A model generated the notes under the pieces. It was not told the origin of the DNA, ran no database searches, and saw nothing but the letters and a program-made list of their open reading frames with translations. From positions 558,001 through 622,000 of the forward strand of contig CP085323.1 in the NCBI GenBank assembly GCA_022870745.1: a stretch of 64,000 nt of DNA, written 5' to 3'. This document shows, piece by piece, positions 1 to 8,695 of the stretch; the stretch's first letter is position 1, and each line of letters starts with the position of its first letter. Position numbers and translations under genes: made by a program. Source of the DNA: Silvibacterium acidisoli. Lineage in GTDB: Bacteria; Acidobacteriota; Terriglobia; Terriglobales; Acidobacteriaceae.

Positions 1-554
1 ACACCATCGGCCACTACCTCGCCTCGAACAAGTTCGCCAAGGTCGATAGCAGCAACCCCGAAGCGCAGCAAGCCGTCGCCAACGTGAAGCAGATCACCGA
101 CAAGCTGCTCTCCATTAAGGGCAAGCGCACCGTCGACAGCTTCCACCGCGAGCTCGGCAAGATCATGTGGGAGTACTGCGGCATGTCCCGCACCGCGGAA
201 GGCCTCGAAAAGGCCATCGGCCTCATCGATGCCCTGCGCGAAGAGTTCTGGCAGAACGTGAATGTCCCCGGCAGCGGAGACGACCTCAACCAGAGCCTCG
301 AAAAGGCTGGCCGCGTCGCCGATTTCTTCGAGCTGGGACGCCTGATGTGCGTCGACGCCCGCGAGCGCAACGAGAGCTGCGGAGGTCACTTCCGCGAGGA
401 ATACCAGACCCCCGAGGGCGAAGCGCAGCGCGACGACGAACACTATTCCTATGTTGCCGCCTGGGGTTACAACGGCCCCGGCCAGCATCCTGAGCTGAAC
501 AAGGAACCACTCGAGTTCGACTACGTTCACCCCAGCCAGAGGAGCTACAAGTAG
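1..554 (+). CDS. sdhA: Succinate dehydrogenase/fumarate reductase flavoprotein subunit, C-terminal part
   Basis: The frame is open from the left edge (first full codon at base 3) and ends in TAG at 554, so only the last 183 residues are present. SdhA carries covalent FAD and oxidises succinate to fumarate in complex II. The visible part is the C-terminal helical and capping region; the segment NESCGGHFREEY matches the conserved Arg/His/Glu block near the end of the family, in the form I associate with type-B (Bacteroidetes/Wolinella-like) enzymes. The next gene, 62 bases downstream on the same strand, is sdhB, which fits an sdh operon whose cytochrome b subunit would lie to the left of the window. 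It is partial only because of the window edge. Confidence 0.93.
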   Translation, partial: TIGHYLASNKFAKVDSSNPEAQQAVANVKQITDKLLSIKGKRTVDSFHRELGKIMWEYCGMSRTAEGLEKAIGLIDALREEFWQNVNVPGSGDDLNQSLEKAGRVADFFELGRLMCVDARERNESCGGHFREEYQTPEGEAQRDDEHYSYVAAWGYNGPGQHPELNKEPLEFDYVHPSQRSYK

Positions 555-616
555 GTTTTCTTTAAGGTTCAGAAACAGAAATCTGTTCCATAAAGACGAC
601 TGACTGAGAAATCGAT

Positions 617-1411
617 ATGAAACTTAGACTGAAGATCTGGCGGCAGAAGAATCGGAACGACAAGGGCAGCTTCGTCAGCTACTCCATGGACGACGTGAAC
701 CCCGAAATGTCCATGCTCGAGTGCCTCGACGTGCTCAACGAAACCCTGATCGAGCGCGGCGAAGAGCCGGTCACCTTCGAGCACGACTGCCGCGAAGGCA
801 TCTGCGGCTCCTGCGGGTTCATGATCAACGGCATCCCGCATGGCCCACAGCGAGCGACCACGGTCTGCCAGCTCACCATGCGCCATTTCAAGGACGGCGA
901 AGAGCTGGTTATCGAGCCCTGGCGCGCCGGCGCCTTCCCTATGATCAAGGACCTCATGGTCGATCGCCGCGCCCTCGACCGCATCATCGAGTCTGGCGGA
1001 TACATCTCCGTCTCGACCGGCAATGCACCCGATGGCAACGACATCCTCATCGGTAAGGACACTTCCGACCGCGCCATGGATGCCGCCGCCTGCATCGGCT
1101 GCGGAGCCTGCGTCGCCGCCTGCCCCAACGCCTCGGCCGCGCTCTTCACCGGAGCCAAGATCACGCACCTCGGCGTACTGCCCCAGGGCAAGATTGAAGC
1201 CGAGCGCCGCGCTCTCGGCATGGTCGGCCAGATGAACACCGAGGACTTCGGCAGCTGCACCAACATCGGCGAATGCACCGCCGCATGCCCGAAGGAGATT
1301 CCGCTCGAAGTCATTGCACGCATGAACCAGGACTACTGGCGCGCCAGCGCCAAGCGGCGCGACGACAGCGTGAAGCCGGTCACCCCGGTTACCCGTTGGA
1401 ACGCGAAGTAA
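617..1411 (+). CDS. sdhB: Succinate dehydrogenase/fumarate reductase iron-sulfur subunit
   Basis: 264 residues. SdhB passes electrons from the FAD of SdhA to the membrane quinone site through three Fe-S clusters. A plant-type [2Fe-2S] ferredoxin domain lies at the N-terminus with cysteines at 58, 63, 66 and 84 ([10 protein letters not shown] block). A 4Fe-4S ferredoxin-like domain follows, with a [12 protein letters not shown] motif near residue 160 and a second [12 protein letters not shown]-type block near 215. The length and the C-terminal [15 protein letters not shown] segment fit a type-B SdhB/FrdB. It sits directly downstream of sdhA; its start is the first ATG after the spacer. A 12-bp inverted repeat follows the stop codon. 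Confidence 0.95.
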   Translation: MKLRLKIWRQKNRNDKGSFVSYSMDDVNPEMSMLECLDVLNETLIERGEEPVTFEHDCREGICGSCGFMINGIPHGPQRATTVCQLTMRHFKDGEELVIEPWRAGAFPMIKDLMVDRRALDRIIESGGYISVSTGNAPDGNDILIGKDTSDRAMDAAACIGCGACVAACPNASAALFTGAKITHLGVLPQGKIEAERRALGMVGQMNTEDFGSCTNIGECTAACPKEIPLEVIARMNQDYWRASAKRRDDSVKPVTPVTRWNAK

Positions 1412-1413
1412 AT

Positions 1414-1458
1414 ACTGCGGCGCTGTCGAACGAAAGTCGTATTCGGCAGCGCCGCAGT
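1414..1458 (+). terminator. Inverted repeat after sdhB
   Basis: ACTGCGGCGCTG at 1414-1425 is exactly complementary to CAGCGCCGCAGT at 1447-1458, and the inner arms can pair further (CGAA with TTCG). It begins 2 bases after the sdhB stop and could terminate or protect the sdh transcript. No long T run follows, so termination is an inference. Confidence 0.5.
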
Positions 1459-1477
1459 TTCCGCCTATCATTTAGTT

Positions 1478-2002
1478 ATGTCCGATAAGAGCCAGTCCGT
1501 TTCGCACCGTATCCTCAACTGGCTGCCCGCTGCCATCGCCATCCTGGTCATTCGGATGGAATCGACCGCGGTCATGTCGGGCGCGAATACCAGCTACTGG
1601 CTCTATCCCTACTGGGTGAAGCTTTTCGGGCCAATCACGCCCGAGCACTGGGAGACCGTACATCACCTCATCCGCAAGTGTGGACACCTCACCGGCTACG
1701 GGCTGACCAGCCTCTGCTTCTTTCACGGCTGGCGGACAACGCTCAAGATAAAAGTTAAGGGTCTCCAGGCGCTCGAAGATGCCTGCAAGGCGATGTGGCG
1801 CAACGCTTCCCTGCTGGCGCTTCTCTGCACCCTGATCGTCGCCTCAGCCGACGAAATTCACCAGAGCTTTCTGCCCGGCCGCACAGCCACTCCGGTCGAC
1901 GTCTGCATCGATATGACCGGCGCCATCATCGCCCAGCTGATTGTGCAGCAGATCATGCGCCGCACCAGGCTTCGCAACCGGATACTGGTCCCGGCTGCGT
2001 AG
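1478..2002 (+). CDS. VanZ-like membrane protein
   Basis: 174 residues. The family signature is clear: KCGHLTGYGLTSL near residue 68, then after a loop ADEIHQSFLPGRTATPVD near 125 followed by a DxxGA block. These are the conserved segments of VanZ-like membrane proteins. Hydrophobic segments lie at about 12-28, 70-85, 108-125 and 145-160. VanZ was first known from a teicoplanin-resistance cluster, but most chromosomal homologues have no assigned role and nothing here points to antibiotic resistance. It lies 66 bases after sdhB, separated by the hairpin at 1414-1458, so it may have its own promoter. Confidence 0.8.
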   Translation: MSDKSQSVSHRILNWLPAAIAILVIRMESTAVMSGANTSYWLYPYWVKLFGPITPEHWETVHHLIRKCGHLTGYGLTSLCFFHGWRTTLKIKVKGLQALEDACKAMWRNASLLALLCTLIVASADEIHQSFLPGRTATPVDVCIDMTGAIIAQLIVQQIMRRTRLRNRILVPAA

Positions 2003-2017
2003 CCCAGGCTGCACCTC

Positions 2018-2890
2018 TCAAAGCACCTTGCCGAGAAATGCCTTGATCTCCGCTGCAATCTCCTCGCCGTGGCTTTCAAGCGCGAAGTGGCCCGCATCGA
2101 GGAACTTCACAACCGCACCCGGAATGTCCTTCTTGTAAGCCTCCGCTCCTGGAGGAATGAAGAAGACATCGTTCTTTCCCCACACTGCGAGCAGCGGCGG
2201 CTGATTCTCACGAAAATACTTCTGAAACGCCGGGTAGAGCTTCACGTTCGAGGCGTAATCGAGGAAGAGATCGAGCTGAATCTCATTATTACCAGGCCGG
2301 TCCAGCAGCGCCTGGTCGAGCGTGTATGACTCCGGAGCGACAGATTCAGGATTCGGCTCGCCATGAACGTATTGCCACTTCGTACCCTCGAGCGTCAGGA
2401 ATTCGCGAAGCGCATTGCGGTTCGCCTCTGAAGGATCCTGCCAGTACTTCTGGATGGGATTCCATGCGTCTCCCAACCCCTCCTCGTAGGCATTGCCATT
2501 CTGCGAAATGATCGCCGTCACCCGCTCCGGATGCGTCAATGCGAGGCGCAGGCCGGTGGGAGCTCCGTAGTCGAATATGTAGATAGCGAACTTCTCCAGT
2601 TCAAGGACATCGACAAACGCCTCAATCGTCTTCGCAATCGCGGCGAAGCTGTACTTGTAGCCGCGGTCTACTGGCACCTCGGTAAAGCCAAAGCCCGGAA
2701 GGTCTGGAGCGATGACGTGGTAATCCGCGGCAAGCTCCGGGATCAGGTGGCGGAACATATGCGACGAAGTGGGATACCCGTGCAGCAGCAGCACAACCGG
2801 CTTCCCTGCCGCGCCCGCTTCCCGGTAGAAAACCTTCACTCCATCCGCCTCGACGTTGCGATACGAAACCTTCACAGCAGCCTTTGACAT
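2018..2890 (-). CDS. Alpha/beta-fold hydrolase (epoxide hydrolase / haloalkane dehalogenase-like)
   Basis: 290 residues. The oxyanion-hole motif HGYPTSS is near residue 37. The nucleophile elbow reads IFDYGAPTG near 105, which places Asp rather than Ser at the nucleophile position, as in epoxide hydrolases, haloalkane dehalogenases and related enzymes. The catalytic His lies in DAGHFALESHGEEIA near the C-terminus. No signal peptide is seen, so it is probably cytosolic. The substrate cannot be told from sequence. The gene is divergent from the CGNR regulator at 2986, and the shared 95-base spacer has repeated GTAACC motifs, which makes regulation by that neighbour likely. Confidence 0.88.
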   Translation of the reverse strand: MSKAAVKVSYRNVEADGVKVFYREAGAAGKPVVLLLHGYPTSSHMFRHLIPELAADYHVIAPDLPGFGFTEVPVDRGYKYSFAAIAKTIEAFVDVLELEKFAIYIFDYGAPTGLRLALTHPERVTAIISQNGNAYEEGLGDAWNPIQKYWQDPSEANRNALREFLTLEGTKWQYVHGEPNPESVAPESYTLDQALLDRPGNNEIQLDLFLDYASNVKLYPAFQKYFRENQPPLLAVWGKNDVFFIPPGAEAYKKDIPGAVVKFLDAGHFALESHGEEIAAEIKAFLGKVL

Positions 2891-2912
2891 TTCATCCTCC
2901 AGATTAAAACCT

Positions 2913-2967
2913 GTAACCCTAAAATTTAATTTAAACGGTTACATACAATTAGAATCCGGTAACCGTT
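2913..2967. promoter_or_regulatory. Candidate operator between hydrolase and CGNR regulator
   Basis: The hexamer GTAACC occurs at 2913-2918 and 2959-2964 and in reverse (GGTTAC) at 2937-2942. The last two belong to a perfect 9-bp inverted repeat, AACGGTTAC (2934-2942) and GTAACCGTT (2959-2967), centred in the divergent spacer. Binding by the adjacent CGNR-type regulator is an inference from position. Confidence 0.45.
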
Positions 2968-2985
2968 AAAACGACTCAAAAGGGT

Positions 2986-3582
2986 GTGGCAAATTCTGTG
3001 GAAAATTCGCAGTCGCCGAGCTTCCTGTTCCTGGCCGATCACCCTGTGCTTGATTTCCTGAACACGGTAGCAATGGTCGAGGGGCAGCGCACCGATTTTC
3101 TTCAGACCGACGGTCAGGTACTGGAGTGGCTCGAACAAGCGGGCTTTCCCTGCTCTCCAGATGGTGAGTCGCCCCATAGTACGCTGAAAGACGCCGCGCG
3201 CAACCTGAGGGAGACAGCCCGGGGCCTGATCGCGCAGCGCAAAGCTGGCGAGACTCTTACGACGGAAAGCATGAACCGGCTTTTGGCCGGAACGAGCAGC
3301 CACCTGCAACTGGTCGCAACGCCCGAGGGCGGGATCGTTTTACGGCGGGAATTTCAGGGAGAGGTCGCTGCGCGGATCCTGGCGCCTTTGGCCGAGTCGA
3401 TTGCCGAGTTCATTGCAACCGCCGACTTCCAGCTCGTCCGCCACTGCGAAGGGGAAGGCTGCATTCTATGGTTTTACGACCGGACGAAGAGCCACCGCCG
3501 CCGCTGGTGCAGCATGAACGTTTGCGGCAATCGGCACAAGGTGTCGGCGTATCGTACACGCCGGGCCGCAAATCCTGAATAA
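2986..3582 (+). CDS. CGNR zinc-finger transcriptional regulator (ABATE domain)
   Basis: 198 residues with a GTG start; no nearby in-frame ATG gives the complete N-terminus. The C-terminal 45 residues form the CGNR zinc finger: HCEGEGC near 149, then RRRWCSMNVCGNRHKV near 172, with three ligand Cys and the name-giving CGNR. The N-terminal part, with PVLDFLNTV near residue 18, fits the ABATE domain that usually accompanies this finger and is thought to sense a stress or small ligand. It is divergent from an alpha/beta hydrolase with an inverted repeat in between, typical of a local regulator and its target. Confidence 0.88.
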   Translation: MANSVENSQSPSFLFLADHPVLDFLNTVAMVEGQRTDFLQTDGQVLEWLEQAGFPCSPDGESPHSTLKDAARNLRETARGLIAQRKAGETLTTESMNRLLAGTSSHLQLVATPEGGIVLRREFQGEVAARILAPLAESIAEFIATADFQLVRHCEGEGCILWFYDRTKSHRRRWCSMNVCGNRHKVSAYRTRRAANPE

Positions 3583-3591
3583 ACGGCTTCC

Positions 3592-4257
3592 CTAACCAAG
3601 CACGCGCCGGATATCCAGGGTTTCAAGAATGCGCTTCTCATACCCATCGCGAGCCACGGCCAGCATTGCCCGGCCAATCTCTTCGGTCGTGAATACGTGG
3701 TTCGGAAACATCCGCCGGAGCAGCGGAAAGAGCGGTTTGAGCGGCAAATAGAGCAGGTTGTATGCCCATGTTTTCGATCGGGTTCCAGGAACAGGCTGCA
3801 TAGCTCCTGGCCGAAACATGTAAGCAGTGAATGGCAGCTGCAACAGGGCGTTCTCCGTGCGGCCTTTCACGCGAGCCCACATGGACTTGCCCTTTTCTGT
3901 ACTGTCGGTGTGTGCGCCGGATATGTAAAGAAACGTCATCCCGGGATTTAGCCTGGCTAGTATCCGTGCTGCCGCCATGGTCAGGTCGTAAGTAATTCGG
4001 GTGTATGCATCTTCCTTCACGCCGAATGAGGACAAACCCAGGCAGAAGAGGCACGCGTCGAAACCACGCAGCCTGTCTTCGATATCGTCGTAGTGAAAGA
4101 GGTCGCTGCGCAGAAGTTCGCGCAGCTTGGGATGCTGCAGGTTCAGCGGGTTGCGGCCGATCGTCTCAACAAGCTTGACGCTCTGATCGGCGAGGCAGGC
4201 ACGGACCACTCCCTGCCCGACCATTCCCGTGGCTCCAAAGATAAGCACTTTCATCAT
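3592..4257 (-). CDS. NAD(P)-binding Rossmann-fold protein, epimerase/dehydratase-like
   Basis: 221 residues. The N-terminus MMKVLIFGATGMVGQGVV is a classic dinucleotide-binding loop (GxxGxxG) of the atypical short-chain dehydrogenases. There is a YISGAHTDST segment near residue 115 but no clear YxxxK catalytic pair, so it may be a non-catalytic or redox-sensing member. MFRPGAMQPVPGTRSK near 150 resembles the substrate-side loop of uncharacterised HTATIP2/YwnB-like proteins. It is the last gene of a likely minus-strand operon: GGDEF cyclase, miaB, BFN protein, then this gene 20 bases downstream. Two ATG codons sit side by side at the start; the first was used. Confidence 0.8.
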   Translation of the reverse strand: MMKVLIFGATGMVGQGVVRACLADQSVKLVETIGRNPLNLQHPKLRELLRSDLFHYDDIEDRLRGFDACLFCLGLSSFGVKEDAYTRITYDLTMAAARILARLNPGMTFLYISGAHTDSTEKGKSMWARVKGRTENALLQLPFTAYMFRPGAMQPVPGTRSKTWAYNLLYLPLKPLFPLLRRMFPNHVFTTEEIGRAMLAVARDGYEKRILETLDIRRVLG

Positions 4258-4277
4258 GAATTCCGTGCCGCGGAAAA

Positions 4278-4763
4278 TTACATTTTGTAGCGGCCGAGGT
4301 CTTCGTCGTTCAGCCCTTCAAGCCAGCGGCGGACGTCCTGGGAGGACGCCTGCTCCGCCGGATTAGGCAGAATTTTGGCTGCGTGCAGTACCTCTTCATC
4401 GACGAAGATCGGGCAGTCCGCGCGGAGCGCAAGCGCAAGCGCATCCGACGGGCGGGCATCGAGCGAGATGGTCTCGCCGTCCTGCTCCATCCAGATGACG
4501 GCATAGAAGGTGTCGTTCTTAAGTTCTGTTACAACAACACGTTGCACGCGGGCATTCAAGCCGTTGATCAGGTTTTTCAGCAGGTCGTGCGTGAGCGGAC
4601 GCGGCGCCTGCGACTTCTCCACCTCAAGTGCGATCGCGTTTGCTTCGTACAGACCTACCCAGATCGGCAGCAGCGTTTCGCCTGCCGGATCCTTCAGCAA
4701 AACGATGGGCATATTGGTCGAGGGGTCGACCATGAGCCCCCGGATCTTCATCTCAATTTCCAT
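4278..4763 (-). CDS. Bifunctional nuclease-domain (BFN, DUF151) protein
   Basis: 161 residues. The BFN fold is recognised by LLPIWVGLYEANAIALEVE near residue 30, THDLLKNLI near 57, and the SLDARPSDALALALR block near 99, which is the most conserved stretch of the family. Plant and bacterial relatives have been reported with DNase/RNase activity; here the activity is inferred from family only. The C-terminal tail from about 130 is a short helical extension. It is 21 bases downstream of miaB on the same strand. No signal peptide; probably cytosolic. Confidence 0.85.
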   Translation of the reverse strand: MEIEMKIRGLMVDPSTNMPIVLLKDPAGETLLPIWVGLYEANAIALEVEKSQAPRPLTHDLLKNLINGLNARVQRVVVTELKNDTFYAVIWMEQDGETISLDARPSDALALALRADCPIFVDEEVLHAAKILPNPAEQASSQDVRRWLEGLNDEDLGRYKM

Positions 4764-4784
4764 CGTGCTCCTCCGCGCGCTCTC

Positions 4785-6128
4785 TTAAACGGCTTCGCCG
4801 ACCAGGCTGTTGGGATAGCTCTGTGTCACACGTACCGGAACGTAGCTGCCTTGAGCAGGATAGATGGGCAAGCTGGTCGTAAAGTTCAGCGTCTTGTTCT
4901 GCGACGTGCGGCCGATGACCTGTCCGCGGGCTGAATTATAGCCTTCGACCATGACTTCAAGCGTCTCGCCTACATGCTTCGCGTAGTTGATTCGCTGAAT
5001 TTCGCGCTGCCGGTCGAAGAGCAACTGCAGGCGAAGTGATTTTTCCTCTTCGGCGATTGAATCAGCCATAGAGATTGCGGGCGTGTTGGGGCGTGGCGAG
5101 TACTTGAAGCCGAAGACGCCATCGTATTGAACTTCGCCGAGCAGCGACACCGTGTCTTCGAAGTCTTCCGGAGTTTCTCCGGGAAAGCCGACAATCATGT
5201 CGGTCGTAAGGCTGATCGGCCGCTTCGCCGCCTTGATCCAGCTGATGCGTTCGAGATACTGCTCGCGGCTGTACTCGCGGTTCATCATGCCAAGCACACG
5301 CGACGAGCCGCTCTGCACCGGCAGGTGCACGTGATCGCAGAGGGACGGCACGGCGTCGATGGCCTCGACGATATCGCGGCTGAAGTGGCGCGGATGGGAG
5401 GTCGTGAAGCGGACGCGGCGAATGCCAGCCACTTCCCCAACTGCGGCTAGCAACTCCGCAAAGCTTTTCTTTTCTTCAGGATCGAGATAAGAGTTCACGT
5501 TCTGCCCGAGCAGCTGAATCTCGGTGTATCCAGCGTCTGCCATCTTGCGGGCTTCGGCCAGAACCGATGTCGACGTACGGCTGCGCTCCTTGCCACGCGT
5601 GTACGGCACCACGCAGTAGGCGCAGAATTTATCGCAGCCCTCGATGATGGTGATATATCCGCGATGCGGGTTGGAGCGGGCAGTGAACTCGGTTTCGAAT
5701 GTCTCTTCTGTCTGACGGTCGTCGAGGCCGGTGATGCGCTGTCCGCCAGCCTGGAGCTGCGTGAGCATCTGCGGAAGACGGTTGTACGAGGCCGAGCCCG
5801 AAACGATCGAGACATACGGAGCGCGCTCGAAGATCTTCTCGCCCTCCTGCTGGGCGACACATCCGAGCACGGCAAAGCGCTTGCCCTGCTTATAGAGCTT
5901 CTTGTAGTCGTTGAGACGGTTGAAGACCTTCTGCTCCGCCTTGTCGCGAATCGAGCAGGTGTTATAGAGGATCAGCTCGGCTGCCTCTTCTTCTTCAACC
6001 TGGGTATAGCCCTGCTGAACCAGCGTGCCGATGACCTTTTCCGAGTCATGGGCATTCATCTGGCAGCCAAAAGTCTCGATGTAAAAGGTTCTGCTGGAGG
6101 ACTCGGGCTGTGCCGATACTGAAGCCAT
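4785..6128 (-). CDS. miaB: tRNA-2-methylthio-N6-dimethylallyladenosine synthase MiaB
   Basis: 447 residues, the usual MiaB length. MiaB is a radical-SAM methylthiotransferase that adds a 2-methylthio group to i6A37 in tRNAs reading UNN codons. The N-terminal UPF0004 domain has FYIETFGCQMNAHDSE with its auxiliary-cluster Cys near residue 21, followed by Cys in YNTCSIRDKAE and VLGCVAQ. The radical-SAM motif CDKFCAYC is near 164. A TRAM domain occupies the C-terminal 65 residues. The GQNVNSY and CDHVHLPVQSGS segments support MiaB over RimO or MtaB. The upstream GGDEF gene ends only 2 bases before its ATG, which suggests translational coupling. Confidence 0.95.
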   Translation of the reverse strand: MASVSAQPESSSRTFYIETFGCQMNAHDSEKVIGTLVQQGYTQVEEEEAAELILYNTCSIRDKAEQKVFNRLNDYKKLYKQGKRFAVLGCVAQQEGEKIFERAPYVSIVSGSASYNRLPQMLTQLQAGGQRITGLDDRQTEETFETEFTARSNPHRGYITIIEGCDKFCAYCVVPYTRGKERSRTSTSVLAEARKMADAGYTEIQLLGQNVNSYLDPEEKKSFAELLAAVGEVAGIRRVRFTTSHPRHFSRDIVEAIDAVPSLCDHVHLPVQSGSSRVLGMMNREYSREQYLERISWIKAAKRPISLTTDMIVGFPGETPEDFEDTVSLLGEVQYDGVFGFKYSPRPNTPAISMADSIAEEEKSLRLQLLFDRQREIQRINYAKHVGETLEVMVEGYNSARGQVIGRTSQNKTLNFTTSLPIYPAQGSYVPVRVTQSYPNSLVGEAV

Positions 6129-6130
6129 AA

Positions 6131-7396
6131 TCAGCTCTCAGTATAGACCAGAGCCGGCTTCAGAAGGCCGGTATGCACCTGTACCCGGTTGCGGCCCGAG
6201 CGCTTGGAAAGATAGAGCGCCTCGTCGCTGCGGGCGAAAAACGAGTGCAGGTTTTCCCCCGCCCTGTTCATCGCGATACCGAAGCTGGCGGTGGTGTGAA
6301 TCTCCTCAGGCAGACCCGAGATCGATGAGATGGCGCAACGCAGGCGCTCGGCTGCGGCTTCGGCGCGGGGGCGATTGATGCGCGTAAGCAGCATGGCAAA
6401 TTCTTCTCCGCCATACCGGGCCACGTAGTCCGTCGAGCGCGTACAGGCGCCCAGCAAACGGCCTACCTGGCGGATAACCTCGTCGCCGACCTGGTGCCCG
6501 TGCGTGTCGTTGATCGATTTGAAGTAGTCCAGGTCGAGCAGGACCAGGCATACGCTCTCGGGCTCGAGCATGGCACCTGCGAGCTCCTGCTTCACAATGC
6601 GATCGAAGGCCCTGCGGTTCAGCAGCCCGGTGAGTGCGTCCGTGTTGGCCAGCCGTTCAAGCTCCCGCTGCTGCAGGGACACCCCCAGCCAGATAATGGC
6701 TCCTACGATGGCGAGGGCAAGAATGCAGTACAGGAAGCCCATGAAGGCATGCAGCTGGTTGGGTTGCAGAAAGTCGGAACCGGGCGACCAGACAAGCGTA
6801 ATGATGGCGCGGCCGACCTGGAAGACCAGGACTGCCAGCAGCAGCGAGCCGACGGAACGGAGCTGATAGCGGAGCGCCTCATCCTCATGACCGAGCACAA
6901 GAATCAGGCTGGCTCCCGCCTGGATCGCCACGACGGCGCAGACGATGACAATCCGCACCTGCAGCTGATCGGTATGGCAGCCATAAAGGTAGAACGCGCC
7001 GGCGAGAAAAACCGCCAGTCCAAGACCGAGACGGCGCACCCTGAGATCTCTCTCCAGCAGATCGGCAAGTGCCTGATGCAGCAAGGCGTAATAGCCGAAG
7101 ATAAAGACATTTGCGACAACGATCGAAAAGAAATTGGAGATATGCGAACGAGCGGCGATCAGAACCACGCCGACGAATGCTGACCCCAGTGCGGCCATGA
7201 GCCAGTTGAGACCGCGCATACGGCGGACGCCGCGCCCTGCAATCGCGCAGGAGAGCATGACAGCGAGAATAGCCGTCGCATAGCCGGCCAGAAGAAATCG
7301 CATCGACATAAACGCACACGCCCCCGAAGGGACCGACATTCTGTATAACTCGGGGAAATTCATATAACAATAACCCGAATCGAGCGCGGAGAGCAA
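6131..7396 (-). CDS. Membrane-bound diguanylate cyclase (GGDEF domain)
   Basis: 421 residues. About 215 N-terminal residues hold some six hydrophobic segments, which would anchor it in the inner membrane as an intramembrane sensor. The C-terminal GGDEF domain starts near residue 245 (ANTDALTGLLNRRAFDRI); the active-site loop is GGEEF, a functional variant. An RSTD motif five residues upstream is a canonical RxxD inhibitory site, so product feedback by c-di-GMP is expected. Several ATGs lie near the N-terminus (residues 1, 12, 20 and 29), so the exact start is uncertain. It is the first gene of the likely operon leading into miaB; no EAL domain lies nearby. Confidence 0.9.
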   Translation of the reverse strand: MLSALDSGYCYMNFPELYRMSVPSGACAFMSMRFLLAGYATAILAVMLSCAIAGRGVRRMRGLNWLMAALGSAFVGVVLIAARSHISNFFSIVVANVFIFGYYALLHQALADLLERDLRVRRLGLGLAVFLAGAFYLYGCHTDQLQVRIVIVCAVVAIQAGASLILVLGHEDEALRYQLRSVGSLLLAVLVFQVGRAIITLVWSPGSDFLQPNQLHAFMGFLYCILALAIVGAIIWLGVSLQQRELERLANTDALTGLLNRRAFDRIVKQELAGAMLEPESVCLVLLDLDYFKSINDTHGHQVGDEVIRQVGRLLGACTRSTDYVARYGGEEFAMLLTRINRPRAEAAAERLRCAISSISGLPEEIHTTASFGIAMNRAGENLHSFFARSDEALYLSKRSGRNRVQVHTGLLKPALVYTES

Positions 7397-7501
7397 AATA
7401 AATTATTGGCGGGTCATCGGACCAGCCCTGGAGAAGAAAATCGCCGTGAAACCCTTCGCCCAATGCAGGAGTCATCAGGGCGGGGAGCACACGGTAAACC
7501 C

Positions 7502-8695
7502 TTAACTCGCCATGGTTTGAGTCGCCGATAACGGTGGCGGCACCACGTCGGCGACGGCGGGAGGAACGCTGGCCGCCGACGGGAAGTAGCGCTTCAGACT
7601 GCCAACCTTACTCTCAAACAGGTAGAAGGATAGGGTCGCGATGCAAAGTGTAAGGAAAAGCGCGACGCAGAAACGCACACCCAGGAAGGCGTTATGGCCG
7701 ATCCGGTCTGCGAGTGGAGACAGAAGCCAGTAGTAGAACGGCATCAGGGCCACATGAAAGATGTAGATGCCGTAACTGATTTTCCCAGCCCCGCGCAGGG
7801 GAGCGAAGCTGAAAATCTTCGAAACAAGACCGGGCCGGAGGCATAGCGCGATCAGGCTAGTGAATAAAATGGCATAAATGGAAAGGCCGGCGGCCGTAGA
7901 GGGAAAGGGGTAAAGACCGCCCTCCACGTGCGCCCGCCCGAGCCAGGCATCCACGCAGGCGCCGGCCAGTGCGACCCCAAGAACCGCTGGTGCGAATCGC
8001 AGGATTCTCTCGCGTTTCTGCTCTGACTCGCGCATCGCGAGGGCGAGCCAGCTCCCCATCGACAATTCGCCAGCGTTCGCTGGAACGTCATAACCCCATT
8101 GTGGAACCCCGGTATGCCCTGTCCAGACACGAAATACAAGGGACGACGCCCAGATGACGATGCACAGCCACTGTGCCGAACGTATCCGGTTGCGGAAGGG
8201 CCAGAGCATGAATGGCCACAGCAGGTAAAACTGCTCTTCCACTGCAAGGCTCCAGAGGTGGTAGAACTTCAGGTGCGTAGGAGCCGGTCCCATGACGAAC
8301 CAGTCGAATGGCACGCTCTGAAGGTAGAGGAAATACGGCCAGAGCGACTTTGTCTGCGCCCATGAGTCGCCCAACAGGATGCTCGCCACGACAGCCAGGC
8401 ACATCACGGCGTAATAAAGCGGGAAGATGCGCAGAGACCGCCGGGCGAAGAAGTTCCGCCACCAGCCATGGCGCCCGTAGCCGTCCCACAGAATTCCGGT
8501 GATCAGAAATCCGGAGAGGACGAAGAAGAGCGGAACTCCGGCTGCTCCAAATCTTATGGCGTGCCCCATCGATTGAACGAGAAGATGGCTGGAGCGGGCA
8601 CCTCCGCCGTAGTGGAAAGTGAAAACAGCGAGCGCCGCAAGACCTCTAACACCGTCAAGGGAGGGAACATGCCGTTTGCTGATCGATGTGGCCAT
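7502..8695 (-). CDS. Acyltransferase 3 family membrane protein (OafA/YrhL-like)
   Basis: 397 residues from the ATG at 8695, which follows an AGG ribosome site and places the family N-terminus (HVPSLDGVRGLAALAV) at residue 9; a start 12 codons further up is possible but lacks support. Acyltransferase-3 proteins have ten or so membrane helices and transfer acyl groups, often acetyl or succinyl, to exported sugars such as O-antigen or exopolysaccharide. The RSLRIFPLYY segment near 92 and FYHLWSLAVEEQFYLLWP near 150 are the conserved cores with the active-site His and Arg residues. No glycan cluster lies around it, so the acceptor is unknown. Confidence 0.9.
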   Translation of the reverse strand: MATSISKRHVPSLDGVRGLAALAVFTFHYGGGARSSHLLVQSMGHAIRFGAAGVPLFFVLSGFLITGILWDGYGRHGWWRNFFARRSLRIFPLYYAVMCLAVVASILLGDSWAQTKSLWPYFLYLQSVPFDWFVMGPAPTHLKFYHLWSLAVEEQFYLLWPFMLWPFRNRIRSAQWLCIVIWASSLVFRVWTGHTGVPQWGYDVPANAGELSMGSWLALAMRESEQKRERILRFAPAVLGVALAGACVDAWLGRAHVEGGLYPFPSTAAGLSIYAILFTSLIALCLRPGLVSKIFSFAPLRGAGKISYGIYIFHVALMPFYYWLLSPLADRIGHNAFLGVRFCVALFLTLCIATLSFYLFESKVGSLKRYFPSAASVPPAVADVVPPPLSATQTMAS

